50,146 bases of DNA. It comes from Deltaproteobacteria bacterium Ga0077550 (lineage in GTDB: Bacteria; Myxococcota_A; Polyangia; Nannocystales; Nannocystaceae). The notes below the pieces were generated by a model. The model did no database searches. It worked only from the letters and a program-made list of their open reading frames with translations, and was not told the DNA's origin. The stretch lies in NCBI GenBank assembly GCA_001464385.1, contig LNFB01000116.1, positions 1 through 50,146 of the forward strand, written 5' to 3'. Below, in pieces: positions 1-6,805 of the stretch. Made by a program: the position numbers and the translations under genes. Every line of letters begins with the position of its first letter. Position 1 is the first letter of the stretch.

Positions 1-311
1 CGATAGGCCGCGGGATTGGCCCTGGCGAACCCGCGATAGGCGTGTCCGAGCGCGCGCAGGTGGGCCCACGGATCGCGGTGGGCCACCGCGCCGAGCGCGG
101 CCGCGAAGCCGCTGAACGCGTGCTCGAGCACCGCGTCGATCATCCCGTCCTTGTCGCCCAGGTGCGTGTACACGACCATCGTCGACGCGCCGACCTCCTG
201 GGCGACGCGCCGCACCGACAGCGCGGCCGGGCCCTCGTCGGCGAGGATCTCCGCGGCGGCGTCGATCAGCGCGCGGCGCACGTCGACGGGGGCTCGGGCA
301 GTCCTGGACAT
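1..311 (-). CDS. TetR-family transcriptional repressor, N-terminal part (cut by window edge)
   Basis: Reading the minus strand from the ATG at 311 gives 103 codons open to the window edge; the ligand-binding C-terminal part lies outside. Residues about 10-55 form a TetR helix-turn-helix: ALIDAAAEILADEG, then ALSVRRVAQEVGAS and the recognition helix TMVVYTHLGDKDGM. The family consists of dimeric repressors released from DNA by a small ligand, often controlling a neighbouring efflux or enzyme gene. A GAGGA ribosome site lies about 6 nt before the start, which supports it. A 15-bp perfect palindrome at 326-340 sits just upstream and is the likely autoregulatory operator. The ligand and target cannot be inferred. 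The next gene, at 452, is a haem-motif lipoprotein transcribed divergently and may or may not be the target. Confidence 0.85.
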   Translation of the reverse strand, partial: MSRTARAPVDVRRALIDAAAEILADEGPAALSVRRVAQEVGASTMVVYTHLGDKDGMIDAVLEHAFSGFAAALGAVAHRDPWAHLRALGHAYRGFARANPAAY

Positions 312-355
312 CGGGTCCTCACGGGTATAACACTGTTATAGACCCTGTCCAGGAC
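301..355. repeat. 10-bp inverted repeat flanking the TetR operator
   Basis: GTCCTGGACA at 301-310 and its exact reverse complement TGTCCAGGAC at 346-355 bracket the operator at 326-340. The left arm overlaps codons 1-4 of the TetR gene. The repeat centre (328) and the operator centre (333) do not coincide, so it is not simply an extension of the operator. It could be a second binding site or a hairpin over the repressor start. Confidence 0.6.
326..340. promoter_or_regulatory. Palindromic operator, probable TetR binding site
   Basis: TATAACACTGTTATA is a perfect 7-1-7 palindrome, 15 nt upstream of the TetR start codon and in an AT-rich patch of otherwise GC-rich DNA. TetR-type dimers bind sites of this size and symmetry. 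It also offers TATAAC/GTTATA -10-like boxes on either strand, so binding would block RNA polymerase. The function is inferred. Confidence 0.65.
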
Positions 356-451
356 GAAGATCGTCCGCGTCCCGATGTCGTCCCCCGCGGCGGCATTTCT
401 AGCGGGCCCGACCCAGCGGCGCGACGCTGCGGTCGGCCGCATGTTCTCGGG

Positions 452-1651
452 GTGCAGCGAGCGTTCGGTCGCGTCGTCCTCGGCCTTCTCATGGTGATCC
501 CCGCCTGCGAGCAGCTCACGCCGCTCGGTGGCGGCGCCGACGCGTGCGTGCCGGCGGAGGTCCAGGCCGCGTTCGATCGCAGCTGCGGCGGTGGTTCCTG
601 CCACACCGACGGCGGCAAGGCCGGGGGCTTGGCGCTGGGCAACGGGGAGGCCGCCGCGGCGATCGGCCGCGCCTCGGTCGGCAGCGCGTTGCCGCTCATC
701 ACCATCGGCGACACGCGCGGCAGCTACCTCGCGCAGAAGATGGTGTCGGATCCCGCGACGCCGATCACGGGCGACCGCATGCCGGTCGGGTTCCAGGGGA
801 CGAACGCCGACCAAGTCGCCGACGTGAACACGATCCTCGGGTGGGTCGCCGGCGGCGCGTATGCGGACTGTGGCGCCGGCACGGACACGGGCAACGACAC
901 GGGCAACGACACCGGCACGGTCGCCAACGGCCTGCCGTGCGACGTCGATGCCGTGTTGGCCACCTACTGTCGGAGCTGCCACGGCGATCCGCCGGTGGGC
1001 ACGGTGGTCTCGCTGCTCGGGCTCGAGGATCTGCTCGCCGACGCGCCCAGCGATCCGACCAAGAGCCTCGGCGAGCGCTCGGTCGAGCGCATGAACGCCG
1101 ACGTGGCCCCGATGCCGCCCGCGCCCGCGACGCGGCCGAGCGCCGCCGAGATCGCAGTGGTCGCCGACTGGGTCGCCGCGGGCATGCCGGCCGGCGACTG
1201 CACCGTGGGCCCGGGCCCCTTCGACGTCGAGCCGGTCTGCACGAGCAAGAAGAACTGGACCGGCGGCAACGAGGAAGATCCGCGCATGCACCCCGGCGTC
1301 GCATGCATCGACTGCCACACCTCGATGGACGAGGGCCCGGATCTGCTCGTCGCCGGCACCGTGTACCCGACGGGGCACGAGCCGGACGATTGCTACGGGT
1401 CGGCGTCGATCCTCGTCCACGTCACCGACGCGAGCGATCGCACCGTCGAGCTCCGGACCAACTCGGCCGGCAACTTCCTGCTCGAGGACGGCGAGGCGCC
1501 CGCGGGCTTCGGGCCGCCGTACCGGGTCGAGGTCGTCTCCGACGTCGGCACCCGCGCGATGTCGTCGGCCGCCCCGCACGGCGACTGCAACGCGTGCCAC
1601 ACCCAGGACGGGGACGACGACGCGCCCGGACGCGTCGTCCTGCCCTGGTGA
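452..1651 (+). CDS. Lipoprotein with four haem-attachment-like Cys motifs (cytochrome c-like)
   Basis: 399 aa from a GTG start; the ATG at 441 is in another frame. The N-terminus is a short lipoprotein signal ending VIPAC. Cys-His motifs: CGGGSCH (residues about 45-51, CX4CH), CRSCH (173), CIDCH (285) and CNACH (379). The first two head repeats that end in TILGWVAGGA and VVADWVAAGM, the pattern of planctomycete/myxobacterial periplasmic cytochrome c-like domains. The segment between motifs 3 and 4 (ILVHVTDASDRTVELRTNSAGNF) looks like a small beta domain. A DTGN repeat linker (residues about 145-155) separates the first two modules. Likely a membrane-anchored redox or haem-binding protein; partner unknown. 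CX4CH is not the usual attachment sequence, so that site may carry no haem. Confidence 0.8.
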   Translation: MQRAFGRVVLGLLMVIPACEQLTPLGGGADACVPAEVQAAFDRSCGGGSCHTDGGKAGGLALGNGEAAAAIGRASVGSALPLITIGDTRGSYLAQKMVSDPATPITGDRMPVGFQGTNADQVADVNTILGWVAGGAYADCGAGTDTGNDTGNDTGTVANGLPCDVDAVLATYCRSCHGDPPVGTVVSLLGLEDLLADAPSDPTKSLGERSVERMNADVAPMPPAPATRPSAAEIAVVADWVAAGMPAGDCTVGPGPFDVEPVCTSKKNWTGGNEEDPRMHPGVACIDCHTSMDEGPDLLVAGTVYPTGHEPDDCYGSASILVHVTDASDRTVELRTNSAGNFLLEDGEAPAGFGPPYRVEVVSDVGTRAMSSAAPHGDCNACHTQDGDDDAPGRVVLPW

Positions 1652-1718
1652 GGTCCCTCGAGGTTTTCTGCGGCGGTCCGTGAACCGCACGACCGGCTCG
1701 ACAGACAAGACCTCGTGC

Positions 1719-3626
1719 ATGCGCGCGACGTCGATCCTCCCCCGCGCCGGGCTGAGCCTGGCGATCTGCAGCTGTGGTGACACGGGCGGCTCCGCCGACG
1801 CCACGGCCTCCTCCTTCGGCTCGACCGCGGGGTCCGACCCCAGCGCCGCGACGTTCGCGGAGGACGAGAGTTCCGCGGGCGGCGTCACGGAGACCACGAA
1901 CTCGGCGTCGGGGAGCTCGGGCCTGGACACCAGCGCGTCGGAGACCGGCGACGACCCGGGGCCCGTGGTGACGCCCGGGGGTCCGGTGCTGTTCTTCACC
2001 GATCTCGTCGTCGGCCCGCGCCGCGGCAACGGCGACACCTCCCAGGGGCAAGACGCCGGTGTCGACGGGGCGATCGTGACGGTGTGGGGCAAGCACCTCG
2101 CGCTCGGCGAGGCCGCGCCCGTCGTCGAGGTCGGCGGGGTCGCAGCGCGCGTGTACGGCCACGGGCCCGCGACCCAGGGTGCAGACCTCTACACGCGCAT
2201 GGGCATCGAGCGCATCGAGTTCCAGATCCCCGCGGACGCGCCGCTCGACGACGCGCCCATCATCGTGCACGTCGACGGCGTCCCCTCCAACGCACTGCCG
2301 TTCGCGCCGCGCGACGTCGGCAACATCTACTACCTCTCGCCGGCCGGCAGCGACGACGGCGACGGCTCGTGGTCGCAGCCGTGGGCGCGCTTCGAGTCCG
2401 CCGCCGCCGTGGTCGACGACGGTGACATCATCTATGTGACCGACGGATGGATCGACGACACGGGCCAGGGCGCCGACGCAGCGCTGGTGGGGCTCGACAC
2501 CTCGGGTACCGCCGCGCTGCCCAAGGCGTTGGTCGCGTACCCCGGTGCGACCGCCCTCGTCGGCGGCGTGTGCGAGCCCAGCGGTCACGCGTTGCTCAAC
2601 AACTACTCGTACGCGGCCAACGCCGGCAGCAGCCACTGGGTGATCTCCAAGCTGCGGATCGAGAGCCCGCCCGATTGCCCGCAGGACACCGTGGTCGGCC
2701 TCGGCGACGGCTTTCGCCTCGTCGGCAACTATCTCTCGAACCCGCGGACCAACGACGGCTGCCAGAGCGGCTCGGTGCAGTGCGGCGGGCTCGGCACGTG
2801 CGGCGACGATCTCTTCCTGCTCGGCAACGAGCTCGCGTACGCGCAGACCGAGAACGCCGCGACCGGAAGCAAGCAATGCCACGGGTTCTATCTGTCGGGG
2901 AACCGCCAGGAGGAGGGACTCGAGCGCGGGCGGACGGTCGCGTGGAACTACATCCACGACTGCGCGAACAACCGCGCCATCAACCTCTACAACGAGAGCT
3001 ACGACGGCCCGGACGCCCCGCGGGCGCTGCTGACCGAGCACGACATCCACGACAACTGGGTCGAGAACCAGCGGGGCATCGGGCTGCTGCTCGGTAGCGA
3101 GATCGTCGGCGACAACTGGATCTACAACAACGTGTTCGTCGCCACTGGTCTCGGCCCCGAGTTCCCCGACGGCGGCGCGTTCTGGCCGTTCCAGATCCAG
3201 CCGGGCAGCGCGTACGCGCCGACGCCGACCCAGGTGTACGTGCACAACAACCTCGTCTTCGGCGAGAGCTACCTCGAGGGCCCCGACTACGCGATGGGCC
3301 TGATGAGCGTCACGCAGGACGCCTCGACCACGCTCGATCTGCGCAACAACGTCTTCGTCTCGACGCGGGATGGCGTGCCGTACCTCGCCACTGGGACGGC
3401 GGTGGCGGGTCAGGACAACCTCTGGTTCGGCGCCGGGGCGCCGCCGGACGGCGAGGTCGATCCGATCGGCGCCGACCCGCTGCTCGCCGATCCGGCCGCG
3501 AACGACTTCCACCCCGAGGCGTCGAGCCCGGTGAAGGGGGCCGGCACACCGTCGCCGTTCGCGATCCTCGACTTCGATGGCATCCCCCGCGACCCCGAGG
3601 CGTGGAGCCTGGGGCCGTATCAATGA
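1719..3626 (+). CDS. Lipoprotein with right-handed beta-helix fold
   Basis: 635 aa from the ATG at 1719; an upstream in-frame GTG at 1680 would only add residues before the signal peptide. The signal ends ICSC followed by GD, a workable lipobox, then a Ser/Thr/Gly/Asp linker to about residue 85. Next comes an IPT/TIG-like segment (VTVWGKHLALGEAAPVVEVG). The phrase IYYLSPAGSDDGDGS marks the start of a parallel beta-helix, as in polysaccharide lyase and pectate lyase relatives; short repeated coils such as HDIHDNWVENQ and NWIYNNVFV run to about residue 560. Probably a surface polysaccharide-binding or -cleaving protein; no catalytic residues can be assigned. Its stop overlaps the convergent sigma-factor gene by 7 bp. 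Confidence 0.8.
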   Translation: MRATSILPRAGLSLAICSCGDTGGSADATASSFGSTAGSDPSAATFAEDESSAGGVTETTNSASGSSGLDTSASETGDDPGPVVTPGGPVLFFTDLVVGPRRGNGDTSQGQDAGVDGAIVTVWGKHLALGEAAPVVEVGGVAARVYGHGPATQGADLYTRMGIERIEFQIPADAPLDDAPIIVHVDGVPSNALPFAPRDVGNIYYLSPAGSDDGDGSWSQPWARFESAAAVVDDGDIIYVTDGWIDDTGQGADAALVGLDTSGTAALPKALVAYPGATALVGGVCEPSGHALLNNYSYAANAGSSHWVISKLRIESPPDCPQDTVVGLGDGFRLVGNYLSNPRTNDGCQSGSVQCGGLGTCGDDLFLLGNELAYAQTENAATGSKQCHGFYLSGNRQEEGLERGRTVAWNYIHDCANNRAINLYNESYDGPDAPRALLTEHDIHDNWVENQRGIGLLLGSEIVGDNWIYNNVFVATGLGPEFPDGGAFWPFQIQPGSAYAPTPTQVYVHNNLVFGESYLEGPDYAMGLMSVTQDASTTLDLRNNVFVSTRDGVPYLATGTAVAGQDNLWFGAGAPPDGEVDPIGADPLLADPAANDFHPEASSPVKGAGTPSPFAILDFDGIPRDPEAWSLGPYQ

Positions 3627-4249
3627 TCGCCGAGATCGCCGGACGGCTCGCCGAGCCGCGCCCCGAGGGCCCGCAGCGATCCGTCGCGCGCCCCGTCGTC
3701 GTCGAGCTCGGGCCCGAGTCGAACCCGCAGCTGATCACGGGCGCGCATGAGTCGGGTCTTGACGGTGCCCCGCGGGATGTCGAGGATCTCGGCGATCGCG
3801 GCGGTGTCGAGCTCCTCCCAGTAGTGCAGCTCGATCACCAGCTGCAGCTCGATGGGCAGGTGCCGGAGCTGCTCGAGCACGCGATCGTGACGCAGGCGAT
3901 CGCCGACGACTTGGCTGGGTGACGCGGCGCCGAGCTCCATCGCCGTCGAGATCAGCGGATCGAACCGCGCGCCGACGCCGGCGCGACGCGAGAGGTGGTC
4001 GTACAGCTTGTGCCGCGCGATCGACAGCAGGAACGTGCGAAAGCTGGCCGCGGTGCGCAGTCGATCGATCGACTCGAGACACGCGAGGAAGGTCTGCTGG
4101 ATCAGATCCTCGCGCTCGGCACCGAGGACCCCGCGGAAGAACCGCTGCACGGCGGCGCTGTGTCGCGCAAAGAGCGCTCGACCCGCGACCGCGTCGCCGC
4201 TGCGCCATGCGAGCAGCAGGTCCCCATCGCTGGCGGCCGATCCCGACAC
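3620..4249 (-). CDS. ECF-type RNA polymerase sigma factor
   Basis: 209 aa. Region 2 spans residues about 20-88, with AGRALFARH, EDLIQQTFLACLES and SFRTFLLSIARHKLYDHL. Region 4 spans about 121-178, with LPIELQLVIELHYWEELDTA and the HTH end PRGTVKTRLMRARDQLR. There is no region 1 or 3, which is the ECF layout. The GTG at 4249 is chosen because no in-frame ATG exists nearby and a TAGCAT box ends 7 nt before it. The gene is divergent from the Ser/Thr kinase at 4274 with only 24 bp between start codons, a strong hint that the two work together. Sigma factors controlled by a partner Ser/Thr kinase rather than an anti-sigma factor are known elsewhere (EcfP/PknT in Vibrio). It is a close paralogue of the sigma factor at 6184. 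Confidence 0.9.
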   Translation of the reverse strand: MSGSAASDGDLLLAWRSGDAVAGRALFARHSAAVQRFFRGVLGAEREDLIQQTFLACLESIDRLRTAASFRTFLLSIARHKLYDHLSRRAGVGARFDPLISTAMELGAASPSQVVGDRLRHDRVLEQLRHLPIELQLVIELHYWEELDTAAIAEILDIPRGTVKTRLMRARDQLRVRLGPELDDDGARDGSLRALGARLGEPSGDLGDH

Positions 4250-4254
4250 CGCGC

Positions 4255-4268
4255 CGATGCTAGCATCG
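4255..4268. promoter_or_regulatory. Perfect palindrome carrying two overlapping divergent -10 boxes
   Basis: CGATGCTAGCATCG is a 14-bp perfect palindrome. Its centre (4261.5) is exactly midway between the GTG of the sigma gene (4249) and the ATG of the kinase (4274). It provides TAGCAT on both strands (4261-4266 on plus, 4262-4257 on minus), each ending 7 nt before a start codon. The arrangement implies a bidirectional promoter giving leaderless mRNAs, with the two polymerases competing for one site. The promoter role is inferred. Confidence 0.6.
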
Positions 4269-4273
4269 ACGTC

Positions 4274-6142
4274 ATGTCGGAGCTGGAGCAGCGTGTGGTC
4301 GAGGCCGCCGCGCCCACGCCCGGCGAGCGCGAGGAGCTGTCGCGCGTGGCCCTGGCGCTGTTCGGCGCCGAGGCGATGCCGAGCTTCGGGCGTCACCGCG
4401 TCATCCGACAGCTCGGTCGCGGTGGCGTCGGCGTGGTCTACCTCGCCCACGACCCCGAGCTCGATCGACTCGTCGCGGTGAAGTCGATCGCGCGGACGCT
4501 CGGCGCGGCGATGCACGCCCACGACCGCGCGCGGATGCGACGCGAGGCCCAGGCGCTCGCGCGGTTGCGGCACCCCAACGTCGTCGCGGTCCACGACGTC
4601 GATGTCGACGCCGATCCGATGTTCCTGGTGATGGAGTACATCGACGGCCCGACGCTGTCGCAGTGGGCGCGGGCGCGGACCCAGAGTCGCGCCCAGATCG
4701 TCGCGGTGATCGCCGACGCCGGACGCGGTCTCGCGGCGGCCCATGCCGCCGGCATCGCCCATCGCGACGTCAAGCCGAGCAACATCCTGGTCGACGGCGC
4801 CGGGGTGGCCCGCGTCGTCGACTTCGGCCTGGCGTGGGCCGATGCCTCGTCCGGCGCCGCCGCGTCGGGGACGAACGCGGCCGTGGGGCTCACCGCGACC
4901 GGGGCGCTGCTCGGCACGCCGGCGTACATGGCCCCCGAGCAATTCCTGGGCGCGGCCGTCGACGGGCGCACGGATCAATGGGGCCTCGCGGTGACGTGCT
5001 TCGAGCTGCTCGCCGGCCGCCCCGCGTTCGCCGGCGACGACGTGGCCGCGCTGCGCGAGGCGGTGCTCGCCGGCCGCCTCGCGCCGACAGAAGGGATCCC
5101 GACGCGCACGATGGCGGTGCTGCGTCGCGCGCTCGCGATCGATCCCAGTCGACGCCATCCGGACGTGGACGCGTTCGTCGACGCGCTGGTGGCCGCGCAT
5201 CGCCGACCGCGGGGACCGCTCGTCGCCCTCGGCGTCGGCGCGGTCGCCCTGGCGGCGGGGACGTTCGCCGCGACGCCCTCGCCCGACCCAGCCATCGCGG
5301 TGAGCGAGCTGCGTGCGGCGTGGGCGACCCCCGAGCAGGTGCGCTGGCAGTGGCGCGCCGACGGTCCGCCCGACGCGCTGCGGGCGTTCGAGCTGACCAC
5401 CTGTCCACGCGAGCGCGACTTGATCGACGGCACCGCGCCCGGCTGCCGCGTGTTCACCCACCTCGACAACCCCGAGCTCGGGCACTTCTTGCTGCCGCGC
5501 ACCGGCGGTGTCGAGCCGGTGATCGCGACGACGACCGACGGTCACCCGCCGGAGCGCGAGGTGTTCGCGCGCCTGTGCGCGATCGACACTGCGGGCCTAC
5601 GCTCGTGCAGCGAGCCCGCCGGGATCCTCACCGCCGTCGCGCCGGTCCACGCGATCACGGTCTTCGACGAGGAGCGACCGCGCGGCTTCCCGCTGCCGGC
5701 CGAGCTCGAGCTCGCCGACGACGCGCCGTTCAGCGGCGCGAGGCACCTGCAGTTCACCTCGGCGTGTGCGGGCGGTGACTGCTACGCGAACCTGCGCTGG
5801 CAGGGCCTCGATCTCGCGCTCGATCCGCTCGGCCCCGGCAGCGTCGCGACGACCGCGTTCCTCGAGCTGGCGGTCGCGGTCGACGGCGGCAGCACGAGCT
5901 GGTGGAGCCAGCTGCGCCTGTGGTACGGCGACGTGCCGATCGAGGACGTCGTCCACTTCGCGCCCTTCGCCCTGCGCCGCGACGGCCACTACCGGGTGCT
6001 CCAGGTCCCCCTGCGCGTCTTCGTCGGCCGCGGCGGCGCGGCCGTGGACACCGCGATGATCCGCCTGCACGAGTTCGGGATCGGTGGCTGGTGGCCCATG
6101 GGCGCGGTCGTCCGGATCGACGACGTCCGCGTCCGGTGGTGA
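4274..6142 (+). CDS. Membrane Ser/Thr protein kinase with extracytoplasmic sensor domain
   Basis: 622 aa. Kinase domain: glycine loop LGRGGVGVVY (from residue 47), ATP-binding Lys70 in VAVKSI, catalytic HRDVKPSN (163-170), DFG (183-185), and GTPAYMAPEQ in the activation segment. One transmembrane helix at about 314-333 (LVALGVGAVALAAGTFAA) places the N-terminal kinase in the cytoplasm and residues 340-622 outside. The outer part begins with a fibronectin-III-like stretch (VSELRAAWATPEQVRWQW) and ends with a beta-sandwich-like domain (YRVLQVPLRVF, VVRIDDVRVRW). It is clearly homologous over its length to the lipoprotein at 6806. Start fixed by the TAGCAT box 7 nt upstream. Context suggests it senses an extracellular cue and signals to one or both adjacent sigma factors; no substrate is shown by sequence. 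Confidence 0.93.
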   Translation: MSELEQRVVEAAAPTPGEREELSRVALALFGAEAMPSFGRHRVIRQLGRGGVGVVYLAHDPELDRLVAVKSIARTLGAAMHAHDRARMRREAQALARLRHPNVVAVHDVDVDADPMFLVMEYIDGPTLSQWARARTQSRAQIVAVIADAGRGLAAAHAAGIAHRDVKPSNILVDGAGVARVVDFGLAWADASSGAAASGTNAAVGLTATGALLGTPAYMAPEQFLGAAVDGRTDQWGLAVTCFELLAGRPAFAGDDVAALREAVLAGRLAPTEGIPTRTMAVLRRALAIDPSRRHPDVDAFVDALVAAHRRPRGPLVALGVGAVALAAGTFAATPSPDPAIAVSELRAAWATPEQVRWQWRADGPPDALRAFELTTCPRERDLIDGTAPGCRVFTHLDNPELGHFLLPRTGGVEPVIATTTDGHPPEREVFARLCAIDTAGLRSCSEPAGILTAVAPVHAITVFDEERPRGFPLPAELELADDAPFSGARHLQFTSACAGGDCYANLRWQGLDLALDPLGPGSVATTAFLELAVAVDGGSTSWWSQLRLWYGDVPIEDVVHFAPFALRRDGHYRVLQVPLRVFVGRGGAAVDTAMIRLHEFGIGGWWPMGAVVRIDDVRVRW

Positions 6143-6169
6143 CCTCCGCGACCGCGCGACGAACTGCGG

Positions 6170-6175
6170 TACGCT
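6170..6175 (+). promoter_or_regulatory. -10-like box TACGCT for the second sigma gene
   Basis: TACGCT ends 8 nt before the GTG at 6184. With initiation about 7 nt downstream of a -10 box, the transcript would begin at or next to the start codon. Its presence suggests the second sigma gene has its own promoter despite following the kinase gene by only 41 bp. Confidence 0.45.
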
Positions 6176-6183
6176 GCTCCCGC

Positions 6184-6786
6184 GTGACCAGCGACGCCGA
6201 ACTGCTCGAGGCCTGGCGCGCCGGCGATCCCACGGCCGGCCGCGCGCTGTTCGAGCGCCACATCGGGCTGCTCAGCCGGTTCTTCCGCAACAAGGCTGGC
6301 GACGAGACCGAGGAGCTGATCCAGCGCACGTTCCTGGCCTGCGTCGAGTCGCGCGACCGCGTGCGCGACGGTGCGGCGTTCCGCACGTACCTGCTGCGGG
6401 TCGCGCGGAGCAAGCTGTACAAGCACTACGCATCGGTGCGGCCGCAGGTCGAGCTCGATGCGATGTCGGTGTCGATCGCCGATCTGCAGCCGTCGCCCAG
6501 CGTGGTGCTCGCCCAGCGGCAGCACGATCGCGCGCTGCTCGAGGCGCTGCGGTGCCTGCCGCTCGAGCTGCAGCTGGCGATCGAGCTCCACTACTGGGAA
6601 GGCATGAGCACCGCCGAGCTCGCGGAGCTGCTCGAGCTGCCGCAGGGCACGGTGAAGACCCGGCTCATGCGCGCGCGCGAGCGGCTGCGCGAGGCGTTGG
6701 CCGCGGCGTTGGCGTCGGGCGTGCCGGACGACGACGAGCACCTCGACGCCTGGGCCCGATCGCTGCGCGCCCTCGTCGTCGCGTGA
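6184..6786 (+). CDS. ECF-type RNA polymerase sigma factor, paralogue of the one at 3620-4249
   Basis: 200 aa from GTG. Region 2 is at residues about 15-82 (AGRALFERH, EELIQRTFLACVES, AFRTYLLRVARSKLYKHY) and region 4 at about 114-172 (LPLELQLAIELHYWEGMSTA, PQGTVKTRLMRARERLR). It matches the divergent sigma factor nearly motif for motif, including AWR-GD near the N-terminus and SLRAL near the C-terminus, so the two arose by duplication. An in-frame GTG at the kinase stop would add 15 residues; the TACGCT box 8 nt upstream favours 6184. It lies between the kinase and its homologous lipoprotein, and probably directs transcription of nearby or surface-related genes. No anti-sigma gene is adjacent. 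Confidence 0.9.
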   Translation: MTSDAELLEAWRAGDPTAGRALFERHIGLLSRFFRNKAGDETEELIQRTFLACVESRDRVRDGAAFRTYLLRVARSKLYKHYASVRPQVELDAMSVSIADLQPSPSVVLAQRQHDRALLEALRCLPLELQLAIELHYWEGMSTAELAELLELPQGTVKTRLMRARERLREALAAALASGVPDDDEHLDAWARSLRALVVA

Positions 6787-6791
6787 CGTGC

Positions 6792-6797
6792 TACGGT
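6792..6797 (+). promoter_or_regulatory. -10-like box TACGGT deciding the lipoprotein start
   Basis: TACGGT ends 8 nt before an in-frame GTG at 6806, the same geometry as at 6184. This makes 6806 the preferred start over the GTG at 6851 or ATG at 6863, which lie closer to the signal peptide core. Confidence 0.45.
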
Positions 6798-6805
6798 CGA
6801 ACGCG

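Noticed and set aside
266..2092. Long open frame (608 codons) on the minus strand opposite the haem lipoprotein
   Set aside because: Arg/Val/Ala-rich translation without domain or signal; it is the antisense shadow of GC-rich genes at 452 and 1719, whose products show clear motifs.
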